Positions 37,619-49,363 of a DNA stretch of 64,000 nucleotides are shown one piece after another. How positions within the stretch are numbered: position 1 is the stretch's first letter; each line of letters begins with the position of its first letter. The DNA comes from Pohlia nutans. Lineage: Eukaryota > Streptophyta > Bryopsida > Bryales > Mniaceae. The notes beneath the pieces are model-generated. The model searched no databases. It had not been told where the DNA came from and worked only from the letters and a program-made list of their open reading frames with translations. The stretch covers positions 23,350,820 to 23,414,819 of the forward strand of contig CM040103.1 of NCBI GenBank assembly GCA_022496805.1, given 5' to 3'. Made by a program: the position numbers and the translations under genes.

Positions 37619-37952
37619 CTGTTTTCCCAACATTGTAGTCACTAGTGAGTATATAAATTGTTCAATAAAGTGGACCAAGGAAGAGCCTGTACGAACAGTT
37701 TGCATAGTACGTTCCGGCAAGGCATGTTCCCAAAGTCTCCTCGTAGCCTCTTTGCAAGCATATATAATTGCTACAAATGTGTCCAAAGTCATGAGTGCTA
37801 CATTAGTGACCAATGATTTAATCGTTGTTATTATAGTACTAAATGAGTGATCACATTGTGTTGCTTTTGTGTCATTGAAATACAAACCTAACTATGTTGT
37901 CAAGTAGTGGGGTGACAATTCAAGCTACCCTTACCATTACCCAACCCATTAA

Positions 37953-38323
37953 CTCCTAAAATTCTGAGCGACCATATTCTGATCGTTCCACTTTTTGGGC
38001 AGCCTCCAGGGACCTCATATTTTTAAATTTTTCAATGAAAAATTCAGTGTAGCTTCCAAAAACTACACTCTATATGTCGCACTTTGTTTCATGTCATTCC
38101 GATAAGTATTGCAAAAGTTTTAAGCATTTGAAGTTTTTGAAGCGAGATCGGGCAGCAAGAATTTTTTATTTTTTACTCTTTTTCAAAATTTCTTTTTTGA
38201 TTCATAGATCTTACGGTTAAATGATGAAAAAAATTAAAAAAACATATGATTTCTTCTACAACTTCCAAATGCTACGTTTTTCATGGTTTTTTTTGTGAGA
38301 ATACGGTCAAGGAATTTTAGGGG
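37953..38323. mobile_element. TTAA-flanked MITE, 371 bp
   Basis: TTAA (37949-37952) then CTCCTAAAATTC; the right end GAATTTTAGGGG before TTAA (38324-38327). The 12-bp inverted ends have one mismatch. The interior contains GGGCAGCCTCC, similar to the GGGCAGC motifs in the 45160 and 59478 copies. Confidence 0.75.
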
Positions 38324-38770
38324 TTAATGGTTGGAATTTGGTAGTAAAATCAATCCACGTTAGAGACCATTTTAAATTTTTGTTACCATGAATTTTTTTA
38401 TTTTTTATTTATGAGGTTTAAGAAGTTGTTTTTGAAAAGTTTGAGTTGAGAATTGGGGCCTACTGTTCAATTTGATCCATACAAGTTTTAAATTAGGGAC
38501 CACCCCATGGAATTTCGGGACCTATGCAAGTTAAAAATAGGGACAATTTTTGATGGGCACGTTGGTATCACTGATTTATAGAACTCCCAATCCAAAGCAC
38601 CCCATAACGAACTAATTGCTAGCTAATGCTAACCATTGAATTTGGAAATTCCCAATTCACATTTAGAACTTCAAAAGAGAAGAAAAAAAAAGAAAACAGT
38701 TTCATTTCATTTCAAGAGAGAAATTCCCAAACATAGCTTATTGTTACATACAAAACGGATTGAGAATAAC

Positions 38771-38962
38771 ATGTCACCAGTTAGTCCTGGGAAACCTCTA
38801 CAAAACCAAATTTCTCCCCGGACTCCGGTCCGTCCACTTCTGCTCCGGAGTCCGGAACTGTCGCCGGCGATGCAACAAAACCCAACCCGACCCAGCCCGG
38901 CCCGCCCGTCCTCACCCGCGATGAAACCTTCCGTCTGCTGCGCATCAAACTTACGTTATTAG
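38771..38962 (+). CDS. Short proline/serine-rich frame, doubtful
   Basis: An ATG-initiated frame of 63 codons with repeated SP and TP dipeptides (SPGKP, SPRTPVRP, SPELSP, SPARPSSP) and higher GC than its surroundings. It resembles the disordered start of a regulatory protein but matches no family I know, and I find no convincing continuation exon. It could be a first exon, a captured gene fragment or chance. Confidence 0.25.
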   Translation: MSPVSPGKPLQNQISPRTPVRPLLLRSPELSPAMQQNPTRPSPARPSSPAMKPSVCCASNLRY

Positions 38963-39582
38963 TTCCTGTGAAACCTGAGGAGCTTCCATCGTTTCTTGCA
39001 TCGTCTTGATCCTGCTTTGCCGTCCACTTATATCATTCTCCTGCATTCTATTGATCCGTAGAACGTCCCCTTCCTCCGTCTCTTGCAATTTCGGTTCCAT
39101 TGAGCCGCGTCTCACTTCATTTGCTGAATTTTGGATCCTTCACCAAGGATAGCTCTGCAGTAGGGCCTGTGTTTCACTTAGCAGTTTTTATTTCACTTCT
39201 TCGTGCATGCGCGTCAGTCGTTTGAATTTCCTGGAAGTAGTAGAAGCATGGCCGGAGCGATGGACGACTGGTTGTTGCTGCTCTCCTAGTAGCGGTCATA
39301 GGATTCGATTTGCTCCTCTGATTTGTATGTAGGTTTTCGGTTTTTGAAGCGAGGCAGGGGGCGCTAAGGCCGTCAATGGTGCGTATTGCTAGTCCTACTT
39401 ACCAGCATCAATATTCCATGCAACCTAGTGTGGAACAAGACTTTTCCTAACTGGAGTCAAGAGGTGCAATTAAGCACAAGTTCACAATGCCAAAGGTAGA
39501 GGAGTGAAGCTTCAAAACTAGCTTTGTCCGAGGAAAATGACTGCACTTCAATCCAACACCATGTATAAGTGAGGAGACATCG

Positions 39583-39655
39583 GGGCATTGACATTACAAA
39601 CGGACACTTTATTCACGCCGACCTTGCAATAGGGTCGGTGTTTCTATCTATCTAT
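39583..39655. repeat. Dispersed repeat with GATA microsatellite, copy 2
   Basis: Inverse of 247-325: ACATTACAAACGGACACTTT, then GGGTCGGTGTTTCTATCTAT. The unit beyond the microsatellite is conserved, so it is one repeat family. Confidence 0.65.
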
Positions 39656-41245
39656 AAGTGAGGAGGGAGACCACTCCTCCTTATAGTACTCACTGCGGTC
39701 TTTGGCGAGCTTGGGCCCCATCCTCTTGGTTTAAGACACTTCCTCAACACACTTTGGTTTTAGAAGACCACTATTTCATTTTATATTAGTTTAGAAATTG
39801 TTCTTCAAGTTGAACTTCCAATTGGAGCAACTTCTTAGTTATCAAAATTTCAAATGTAAGTTGAAATTAAATTATGATCCTTTATTTACTTTTTTCAATG
39901 AAGCTCATATTGAGGAAACTATGGCCTCTCAAAAATTCAGGCCTTTACTAAGAGGTAGCATTTTTGGTTACCTACCCCTTTATTGGGTTATAACTTCTTA
40001 GCCCTTCTTTGCTCCTTATGAGCCTAAAAAATGTAGAAAGTTTTTTCTTGGACTTTCTAACAACGTATAACATCTCCTATTTTATTGAGGGCATCATTGA
40101 AGTCCTTGAGTCACACCTTTAATTTAAATTTAGGTGTCTTATGACAATGCCAATTTTGAAAATGTTTTACTTACAACTCCAATTCACATATTCTTTCAAC
40201 CCATGAGTGCCTGGTTTTCAATCATGTATGGCACATTTGCAGTTTAGTCTCAAAAAAAACACTATTGCATGCTCCTCCCTGCAGTTCATAACAAGAGTCC
40301 AATTTGCAAAAAAAATCGAGATTTACCATAGAAATGGAGTCCATGTTGAAAGGAACGAAACACAATTTATTTATTTTAAACCATGCCTCGATGAAAAGGG
40401 ATGAAAAACGTAAGAAAACAATGTAGGGAGACAACACAATGAACGTGAACTCTTAGATTGACGCAAAAAAAAAAACGTGGTTTTAAACTTTTATTATAAA
40501 ATGGAAGGAGTATTTGTTTGGGACATCTATTCATTGTCTCTTGCAAAACCTATGACATCACCCCGGGGTTTCCTTGCTCACCATGGTGTTCAAGCATCTT
40601 TTGAAAAAAATGTGACAATAACATACTTTTCACACATTCAAACAATATCAATATGAAAAAAAGTTAAACCCCAGATGTTCAGTAATATCAAAGAGGTTTG
40701 AGTTCACTTTTGTGCAGATTATATCTTTTGAAATAATTTCTTGGGCTTTGTACTGCTGGGGAGGTGATCACATTTAGTAAGACAACATGTTGTAGGCCTT
40801 TAAGCCCAACTTCTTAACATATTATTTTAATTATTTTGTGGTCTCACTTCATTTGTACCTGTACGCACGTTGTGAAAATTTTCTTTAACAGAAGAGTCAA
40901 GGGTAAGTACTGATCGAAGGATCTAGAAAAGTCTACAGGAATTAGTCGGTAGGAGATGTCAATGGCCAGTACACTCTGAACTCGATATTTTCCCACTCTT
41001 CTATCACATTCCAGTATGTGCAGAGAATATTTGCTATTATAGTGTACACATGTAATTGGAAACTATCAACATGCCAACATATCACATTACTAGATATCTC
41101 ATCACATTTCACGTCTGAAATTGGGAAAGAGGGGAACTTTTGTCCCGTTGTGACCAACACCACTGAGAAGACCTAGAAATAGTACCATTTTAGCCAATTG
41201 TGGCGCCCTTCCACTGCTTTATGTGGTGAATTGAAAACAACACCA

Positions 41246-41427
41246 CACTACAAACAGAGGCATCGTTTCTCACTTTGAAGGATCTTGTTCATTGTCGCTT
41301 TTCACTGTATACGCTTGTCCTACGTGACGAATTGCACTCGCCAAATCCAACCAAAAAATTGGTGTGTGCGAAGTGGCAGCGTTTGACTCACAGAAGGAGT
41401 GAAAAGCGACGCCTTCTCCTTGTTGTG
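41246..41427. mobile_element. CACTA-type MITE, 182 bp
   Basis: Starts CACTACAAACAGAGGC, ends GCCTTCTCCTTGTTGTG, with a perfect 3-bp duplication CCA on both sides (41243-41245 and 41428-41430). Subterminal GTCGCTTTTCACT and GTGAAAAGCGAC are inverted. Confidence 0.85.
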
Positions 41428-41731
41428 CCATGTTCTACTAGTGTCATGTCCGTGAGTCCGTCGGTTACCAAGGGCTGAAATAGAACTCAAGGCTAATATC
41501 CTGAATGGAGAGAACAGGAAAGCGTGTTGCTGGTCCCAGTTTTAGAATGATGATGCAGAAGCTGCTTCACTAAGATTCAGAGTGACCGTGACAAGATCTC
41601 AGACAAGATGAATCATGTCAAGAAATTATTTTAGGTAAAAAGAAAGAGTAATTAGTTAGAGTGCAAGGAATTTAATTCCTCCAGCTATGGTGAAATCTAC
41701 TCAAGTAGGGTCTAATTTTGTTTCACGGTCA

Positions 41732-41953
41732 CTACACTAAATAGGTAGATTAGTGTTAGATAATTATAAGATTTGAAAATATTATAGATTTTTACTCTCG
41801 ACAAAAAATTTACCAAAGACATTGATTTCAATACTATTGAAAGATCCCCATCTTAACCAATATAGAGGGTAAAAAAAATTGGTCAACAGTAAAAACTTAC
41901 AACATGCTTATGTAAATTAGTGTATCTAACACTAATCTACCTGCTTAGTGTAG
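41732..41953. mobile_element. Inverted-end element CTACACTAA, copy 1
   Basis: The left end CTACACTAAATAGGTAGATT and the right end (inverted CTACACTAAGCAGGTAGATT) continue as TAGTGTTAGATA, giving about 31-bp inverted repeats. A related element lies at 60128-60342. Confidence 0.75.
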
Positions 41954-42150
41954 TAGCAAACCTGTCGTTTTTCATTCCTCATTTCGTGAGAACAATGAAT
42001 AGTATCGGAATATTATACTTACATTTCTGTCTTCTTGTGACCAAAACTACTCATCAGCACTAAAACTCATGAGCACTAACACAGCCCATGTGCCTGGCGC
42101 GGTTTCATTTCTTTTTCAATTATAGTGAGTGAAAAACGACACATTTCCTT

Positions 42151-44280
42151 CTAGTGGATGTACTTGGCAGTAAGGCTCTCCAGCAGTTGGATAAACTCAT
42201 CAGGCCGTTTCAGGAAGTTGAAGTGGCCACCCTCAATCTCGATGGTCTCTTTGAAAGGTCCGTAATTACTGGCAACGTACTCTTGAGCTTCGGGAGGAAA
42301 CGTGTTATCATTCAGGTATCTAATGTACACAGACGGAACTTGACCATACCTCTCCTTTGTGTATGTGATTGAGGTTGCCAGTATTTGGCTTGGGTATGGC
42401 CTCACCAGCTTTGAAGCCAACACAACGATTTCCTGAACACGTGCAGTTCATTGTTAGAACGTGATCACTACAAGCAAACCTGTCGCTTTTCACTGACTGA
42501 AATCGAGGAAACTCTTGTCCTACGTGACCAAAAGTACTCACCAACTTTGAAATGGTTCAAAATAGCAGTGGGAAGCTACCAGTTTCCTTCTAGTGGATAT
42601 GGGGACACATATAGTATCGGAAACCTCACCTTGGCAAATGTACCTTGGCTACATTCTAAGGGGATAATACACGGGAGGTTTCCGATACTACATTCTAACT
42701 CAATAGTCGTTTAGTTGGGACTTTTCAACCACATTGGACTCTTTGAAATCTACAATTGACATAGATTCAATGGGCAATTGCTCACTGTATCTATGTGGGT
42801 TGTAGATTTCAAAGAGTCAATATGGTGGAAAAGTCCCAACTAGACGAATATGGCCATTGTTCAATTGTTCATTGTTGAGGTTGATGGAGTTCGAACAAAA
42901 TTTGTACATACCTCTGAATCGAGGTCACTGAAAAAAATGTGTTTCAATGTTGACGGTGGATAGTAGAACGACGTTGGAGGATTCTCAGGTCCGTTTTTGG
43001 TGTGAAACGCTATTGCATGGGTGCTGGGCGCCGTATCACTAGTCATCTGCAGGTCAAGTAATTGTGTATGAAGATAATGATCATTGAAGACGACACAAGG
43101 AATTGTTGAAGTGAATCTGCGAGAGTTCGATCGTACCATTTGGAAAAGCGGCGCGTCTGCATACATCGAAACGCCACTGCCTGACAACACTGCGGCGATG
43201 AAGACAGCCAAGCTAATCTTGTGAGGAAACCTCTCCATGACTTGTGCCAGGCCGTACCCCGCCATGCTGTGCCCCACCAACACCACCTGCATGCGGGAAT
43301 ACAAATTTTAGTACAATTTTAAAGTAAAAACAGACAATCTATTAAATCCGGATTGGAAAAGTGATGGAGAGTGCTCCCTGTCTCAACAAAGATTGGTCCC
43401 CAATTTTTTTTACAATGCTCTTATTCGTGTTATGAACATATTCCCAATCCGGGATGCACTCTACATTATGTTTGAGAATCATTTGCACTCATGAACCCTC
43501 TAGAAATCCCTATATACGAGATGGCAATATTCGTTTAGTTGAGACTTTTCCACCATTAATATTGGACTCTTTGAAATCTATAGCTGGCATATAGATTCAA
43601 TGGGCAATTGCTCACTGGATCTATGCCAGTTGTAGATTTCAATGAGTCCCATTATGGTGGAAAAGTTCCAACTAAACGAATATCGCCATCGAGGGTTTAT
43701 ATGTCTAAAACCTTTGTATACAAATCTATTCCGTCCTAAAAATATGTTTAATAATGTAAGTATATGCGTCAATATTTTCAGCTCTATATATGGCTATTGT
43801 ATGTATTCTTTGTACGACAACGTTCAAATTAATGGCCCTTTTGTGCACTCACAAATTTAACACAGCACACCCCGGGATTCACGATTGTCATTAATTTTCT
43901 TCCGATTAAAACATCAAACAGGCAAGAGAGTAATCTTTTGTAATTATATATACGGTCTTGACTGGGAGTCCAGCGATTTAAAACCAAAGTCTATATAACG
44001 ACGATCAACAACCTCCTCGATATATCATACAATTAATTCAAACCTTTTCATTTGAATCTTCTTCAAGCGAGTCGAAGAAATCCAGTGCAGGTTGGTGGTA
44101 CTCGTCGAAGGTGGTGATCGTGTTGGGGTCCGCAGGGTGAATGCCAGCTCCAGCCATGTCCATAGCCGTCACCTTGTGGCCCGCCTTCTGAAGGCGATCT
44201 TCGATGGTAAACCACGACCATGCTCCATAACATCCTCCGTGAAGCAGCACAAAGTGATAAGTTTCTGTCCGCGGCGCCAT
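42151..44280 (-). CDS. Methylesterase-like alpha/beta hydrolase (MES family)
   Basis: Related to plant methylesterases and hydroxynitrile-lyase-like proteins such as SABP2, which hydrolyse methyl esters of hormones; the substrate here is unknown. Minus-strand exons: 44280-44044, 43286-43137, 43046-42912 and 42432-42151, all phase 0, giving 267 residues (family about 260). The oxyanion segment HGGCYGAWSW is at 14-23, the nucleophile Ser86 is in VGHSMAG, Asp216 in YLNDNTFP and His244 in EGGHFNF: a full catalytic triad. NPPTS and LVRPYPSQ also fit the family. The 90-nt second intron is divisible by three and has no stop, so its retention would add 30 residues; comparison with SABP2 spacing favours splicing. 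Introns 1 and 3 carry MITEs. The frame is intact. Confidence 0.88.
42466..42595. mobile_element. CACTA-type MITE immediately upstream of MES exon 4
   Basis: 130 bp, CACTACAAGCAAACCTGTCG to TTTCCTTCTAGTG, with a perfect GAT duplication (42463-42465 and 42596-42598). Close relative of 5972-6103. It lies in intron 3 of the MES gene, only about 30 bases from the splice acceptor. Confidence 0.9.
42610..42700. repeat. Small inverted repeat in MES intron 3
   Basis: TAGTATCGGAAACCTC and GAGGTTTCCGATACTA form 16-bp perfect inverted repeats around about 45 bases, directly next to the foldback MITE that follows. Confidence 0.8.
42702..42855. mobile_element. Foldback MITE, GATGGCGATATTCG family, copy A
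   Basis: Arms GTTTAGTTGGGACTTTTC / GAAAAGTCCCAACTAGAC and GACTCTTTGAAATCTAC / GTAGATTTCAAAGAGTC make nearly the whole element self-complementary, centred on GGGCAATTGCTCA. It sits in MES intron 3. Its outer ends are slightly decayed. Confidence 0.85.
43520..43690. mobile_element. Foldback MITE, GATGGCGATATTCG family, copy B
   Basis: 171 bp with the best-preserved ends: GATGGCAATATTCGTTTAGT and ACTAAACGAATATCGCCATC. Same internal palindrome as copies A and C. Located in MES intron 1. Confidence 0.9.
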
Positions 44281-44800
44281 GATAAATTATCTAGCGGTCT
44301 GATATGAAACAACAAAATTTTGCACTCCCTTTGACAACAAGAAACTCCTTGCTCCAAGATGACTGAAGGCAATTGACTGTCTGTGACTAGAGCTTGAATG
44401 TGTGATGTGAAAATCTGTGTGAGTACATTTGGTGATCGAAGGCTCAAGTGTAGTGATTTCAGTAGGCAGTGAGGAGACTGTAGCAGGTGGTGTGGGAAAG
44501 TTCTGGTGAAGGGGGCTGAGCATACATCAGCGGTCACTGGATGCGAAGACGGAGCAAGTGCCGGCCATAAACAGTGTTTGCCCATGCTTAGTATTATATG
44601 AAATATCTACTGCATTAATGAGGATTTAGAGGTGTCGTCAAGAATGGATGATCCAATGTCTACTAATGCATGTAAGTTTTAATGAAAAATCTGCAAAGGT
44701 GATTGAGATATTTAATTTTAAAAGAGAATCTCTGTTGACTCACTATTTGTGACTACAAGGAGAAGGCGTCACGTTTGACTTGTGAAAGATAGATGGGATT

Positions 44801-45877
44801 TTGCCAAATGGGACAATTAGTAATTGGGAGAGGGTTGTTTTTAATGATGAGACAAAGGTCAATCGTTTCACCTTAGCTGAGAGGATTTGGTGTTGGGCTT
44901 GTGATAAAAGAGCCTTGTTGCTTGACTGTGTTGTTAAAAAAATAGTGAAACATGGTAGAGGTTCAATCATATTTTGGAGTTGCTTAACATCAAAAATAAT
45001 AGATATTGCTTGCAAGATAGATGGCAAGATGAAAGCTACAAATTATTTAAAGTTGTTGCAACAAGACTTTTTTTCTACATTGGTTGAATTTGACTTTAAT
45101 CTAGATGAAGTCATTTTCCAACTAGACAATGCTTTTGTGGACACAGCTAAAATCGTTAACCCCTAAAAGCCCGAGGGGTATTGGACAAAACATAGATGTG
45201 TTATAATATGTGCCTTCCATATGTTTGATGAAGGTTGGTTCAATAGACAAAATGTAGAGTATCATCTTTACAAATTATCCGTACGATCAAACTTCCTAAA
45301 TAATCTTTAGATCATTTTTTAATGAATTTAAAAGCATTAACCTTCGAAAATTTGTATAAATTATAATTTTCAATTTTAGAGTTCAAAATTTAGTTCGATT
45401 GGTTAAAGTTGGGCTATCTATCGTAAACTTCAAAAAAGCAAGAGAAACGATGGAGGAATCATCATTACTTTCCCCAAATAGCAAATTTTGTAACACTAAG
45501 ACAATGTTGAGGTGATCTACTTTGAAAAATTCTCCCGGGTGGAGTTTAACTTGGATTGCCATAATTCAAATTGGGTTGGAAAGTAGACTTGATGTAGTAT
45601 TTTAAAATATTTTTTATTTTTTCAAAAAAATATTTTTTTGTTCCGGGCAGCCCGTTTTTTCCGGGCAGCGACCAGAAAATGGTCGCTCGGGAGCTTAGGG
45701 GTTAAGGAATGGTTTTGGGAGGAACCTTATGAGGTTAGAGTGTGGCTTGCACAATCTCTTAACCTCAATCCCATTGAACAAGTTTGGGCCTCCTTAAGAC
45801 GGCAATTAAATTCATATCCTAATGTTCCAAAGAGTTGTAGAGTCACGTGCAAGATGTCTACCCTTCCATTATTGTAG
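44801..45877 (+). pseudogene. Tc1/mariner transposase relic, split by an insertion
   Basis: The DDE transposase catalytic part of a Tc1/mariner element. The first block (44801-45158) shows RVVFNDET (the usual second-strand FSDE motif), KHGRGSIIFWSC and VIFQLDNA; the second block (45703-45877) shows KEWFWEEP, LAQSLNLNPIEQVWASLRRQ and YPNVPKS, the classical end of the domain. The two blocks lie in the same frame and join exactly when the 542-bp TTAA-flanked element between them and one TTAA are disregarded. The N-terminal DNA-binding part is missing; weak remnants (RWDFAKWD) just upstream are out of frame. Not a working gene. Confidence 0.85.
45160..45701. mobile_element. TTAA-flanked (piggyBac-like) element inside a transposase
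   Basis: 542 bp; it starts CCCCTAAAAGCCCGAG and ends CTCGGGAGCTTAGGGG, about 16-bp inverted repeats with two mismatches, between TTAA at 45156-45159 and 45702-45705. The host frame on both sides proves that TTAA was duplicated on insertion. No coding capacity; mobilisation in trans is inferred. Confidence 0.88.
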
Positions 45878-47201
45878 ATGGATGTAGAAAACTTGTATGC
45901 AAGCATGCATGCTTGAATTGCAGTTTTTTTGAATACAAAAGGAAGGACAAAAATTTGAGTGTTTTGTAGAAAGTGCTTAAAAAATGAGTCAATGTACATA
46001 CCCAATTTCGAAATCTTGTAACTCACAATGAGTTAATATATTTTGTTTTCTATCACTCAGGTGTTGTTCATTACTTCACAATTTACAACTTTTATGCAAA
46101 ACGTTTTTGAGTTACATTATGGAGCAATCATAAGGTTCTTGAGCCTCTCTACTGTTCACCTTGGAATCTCAAGCATCTATCAGAGGATTGGAGGAATTGC
46201 AAAAAATATTCTCTAACTTCAACTGGTCCAAACAAAAGGGCTGGAGAGTTGAAGTATTTATTAGCAAATTCTCTACAATGCTATTATAGTGTAAAGGGTG
46301 TTGTCTAGGAAGGTATTAGAAATGTTATGGTGATGGTAGAGCATATAATACTCTAGTATATCTAACTTGATAGGTTGTGGTGAAGTTGAAATTAAAAATT
46401 CATGAATTTATGGTAAAAGCGTCTCTTGCAGTGTAGCAACAATAACTAGAGTGCGTAGTGATTGCCGGTATTGTCAAAGTCCGGAGTTTGAGGGGCCATT
46501 TTTAATGTCTAGATGGGGCCGTCACAGAATGATAAGGCTCTCCAAATTTGGAACATTCTTAAGTTTGCTCAAAGTTTCCAATTCATTGTATGTGAGAGGG
46601 GGACTAGGTGGCGTAGGTGGAGCAGAAGGGGAGTGGCCTGTAAGTGCAGAATGCAGAGGCTTGTCAGCTTCGCCTCTTATCAAGTGAGCTTTTTGCATGG
46701 TAAGTGCCTACGCTCACTCCAAGTTGCCAGTGCAAGGACTATATTTAGCTAAACCGCATGAGATGTTCTAAGAGCATGCTGCTACGTAAGGATCGGCCTA
46801 GTGAAAGCCGCTAGACTAAATTGTGCATTATATTGCCTGAATATTTAGGTTGTATTACCCGAAAATAATTATTTCACAGGCCATCAAAATCATCAAATAT
46901 TTCCATTTGTTCACAAGAAGGTTCATAAGTCCCAATTACAACAATATCTAAGTCAAAAGTAGTGCGTTCTTGTATCTAGTAACAATGATTATTTACATAG
47001 TGTCAAATGTCAAGAAATTAGTGAGAAGCAACCTAATTACACTATTTAATGTAGAAGACAACAATACAAGTCTCAAAAACCAACAACGGTCCACCGATGT
47101 ATGCAAGAATTAAACCATACTTTTGAATTCACCCATTTTGATATGGCTATGATAGCTTTTCAAAAAACCCCACCAATACATCAAAGGAGGTCCTAAGGGT
47201 G

Positions 47202-47364
47202 GATGGAAATATTTGTTTGGCTGGGACTTTTCCACCGTATTGGACTATTTAAAATCCACAACTGATAGGAATTCATTGAGCAATTGCTCACTGGATCTAT
47301 GTCAGTTGTAGATTTCAAAGAGTTCCAATATGGTGGAAAAATCCTAACTAAAAAAATATCGCCA
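47202..47364. mobile_element. Foldback MITE, GATGGCGATATTCG family, copy C
   Basis: GATGGAAATATTTGTTTGGC to AACTAAAAAAATATCGCCAT, same self-complementary interior (GGGACTTTTCCACC, GCAATTGCTCA). More diverged than copy B. Confidence 0.85.
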
Positions 47365-48243
47365 TGTGGGCTTTTGTGTAAGCATTGGATCGGTGGATAC
47401 AATTATAGGACAAAAATTGGAGTCCCAACTTCCACCCAAGCTCGGTAAAGGCTGAAAGTGGACATTGAATTTCACCTCCTCTCACTCCTATTGGTGGGCT
47501 ACATGATTGGTTGTTTTGTGGAAATTTTCTAATTATCATAATTGGATTGTTCTACCGACTGAGGTGTGCATGGTGCTTTCTTTATCGATGGAGAGCAAGA
47601 TTCAAGGATCGACCCGACTCTGAATAGAAGAAGGACCTAAGGGCCTTCCTCTATGCAGAGTTGGGCCGGTTCTAAATTCAATTATCTACCGATTAAAAAA
47701 GCACATACCATTTCCATGCATCCTCGGTAGAGCAATTCAATAGATAAAATTAGAAATTCTCCATAAAGTGAATAATCACGTAGCCCACTGATGACACTAT
47801 GAAGTGGGTGACTTTGCAAGCCACTTTCAACAATCACAAAGCATGAGTGGAAGTAGAGACCTTAGTTTTTGTCCTTTTAGGTGTATCTACCAGACCAATG
47901 CTCACGTGGAAGCCCGCCCTAAAACTGGCTTTCTATAGAGAACCTGAACCTTCATGGTTATATCATTCACAGTTACTTGCTTAACAAAACATGCTTTGTG
48001 GGGTGTAGTTTAAATGAATTGAGTGCTTTGGAGGGTGTAACATATTAAATTGTCAAGTGTTTATAGTGTATGTCAGAACTTCTGGATAAAATTTTCAAAC
48101 TTCTGATTTTTTTTTCTTCACTTTGCGAGATTGGAAATCAATTCCCAACCTGCACTTCATTTATTCTTCCTACCTTCTAAATATGTTAACAGGTACGCAC
48201 ATAACGTCACCATGCTGGTTCAGGCTCTTCGTGGAAAGCCGTC

Positions 48244-48611
48244 CTAAAGGCCGTTTCACACTATGGCCGTCCAAGTCGAGAGGCCGTGGGATTGAGAGTC
48301 CAAACTTTGTTGAGAGTCCAAAGGAATCTACTGAAAATAGGCAATAAAATATAGTTTTCATTTTTTATGAAAAGGAACCGACGGCCTCTCGACCATAGTT
48401 TGGGTTTCCATTTCGGTCAACCCAAACTTCCTCTTGAGAGGCCATCACCTTGGTCAAAAAGTGTTGCCATGTAAGCATTTTGGAGGTTCACGGCCTTTGG
48501 ACTTTGGCCTTTAGTGTGAAGGGTCGAGAGGCCGAACCCATGGTTTCTTGCAATTTGATTGGTGGAAATCGACAGCCTCTCGACCTTCGGCCATAGTGTG
48601 AAGCGACCTAA
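48244..48611. mobile_element. MITE with TTCACACTATGGCC ends
   Basis: Left CTAAAGGCCGTTTCACACTA, right (inverted) TTAGGTCGCTTCACACTATG. The interior contains further inverted GTCGAGAGGCCG motifs. Same family as 28707-29625 and 49364-49715. Confidence 0.75.
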
Positions 48612-49363
48612 GTATCATGTTGTGGATCTGCATGGCACCACAGGAAAGTTCAAGGAGGGTTGCGTATCCAAGTCGTCTAGTTTGACCCCGGATAGAGGTA
48701 ATGGACAGACAGTTTCCTATGGACTACCGTGTTTCTCAGAGACAACACCAAGCACAAAGAAGCGCACATGTTAGACCAATAATAACATATAATTCCACTT
48801 TTCTTTTTGGCTGCTCACACTAAGTTAGCCAGCAGCGTGATTCTTTACCTGAGCTTTGCAGTGATTTTAATATAATATATAATGCTGATATGTAATTATG
48901 GAGGTTCTGGAAGGTAAAAATCTGGTCCATAGTAAATGATTCCAACTCTCGAAGGTAAGGTAAGGTACCCAGTTTGAATTGGATGCAGACCCAAGTGTAA
49001 ATCCCCTAGGTCTAATAGTGGTCCCGATTTTTAGATTGTATTCATTTTTAATTAGATCCAAATCCAAATGTAAAGCCCTTAGGCTGAGCAGTGGGTCCAA
49101 TTTTTTATTTATCGAAGTAGTTGTAGGATCCAAGGAGAGGAATTGGTTTCTAAAATTAGTGCATTTCTTTGGAGCTTTGGGTTCAATGCTCGGATTCAAA
49201 ACTTAGGCGCCACATTATTTTGGGATTTAAATGAGTTTCTTGGTCCCGGACCCTATTGTAAAGTCCATAGGTTCAATTTTCAACTCTTGGCCAATAAGAT
49301 TGTTTAATTTCAAGGTTTTTTTGAATCCAAACCTTAGTGTAAAGTACCCTTAGTAGGCCATAG

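Larger units (their letters stand above)
37619..42150. other. Intergenic interval with repeats
   Basis: No gene is recognised apart from a low-confidence short frame near 38.8 kb. The interval contains a TTAA-flanked element (37953-38323), the inverted GATA-repeat copy (39583-39655), a CACTA MITE (41246-41427) and another inverted-end element (41732-41953). The bases 37490-37885 upstream of the GID8 remnant are open on the minus strand but show no LisH motif. Confidence 0.5.

Noticed and set aside
37454..37885. Upstream extension of the GID8-like frame as the N-terminal exon
   Set aside because: The residues before [10 protein letters not shown] do not resemble LisH or CTLH sequence, and a good acceptor (GGGAAAACAG) precedes ATTCTTGAC, so that part is intron.
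39798..40001. Short plus-strand frame suspected to be another plastid fragment because of its AT-rich organelle-like codons
   Set aside because: No segment matches a plastid or mitochondrial protein I know.
46451..46752. Two overlapping plus-strand frames
   Set aside because: No family resemblance, no splice context, and AT-rich transposon surroundings.
42466..47364. Regularly spaced similar palindromes as a possible CRISPR-like array
   Set aside because: They are separate MITEs several hundred to thousands of bases apart with terminal inverted repeats and, for one, a 3-bp duplication; the DNA is eukaryotic.
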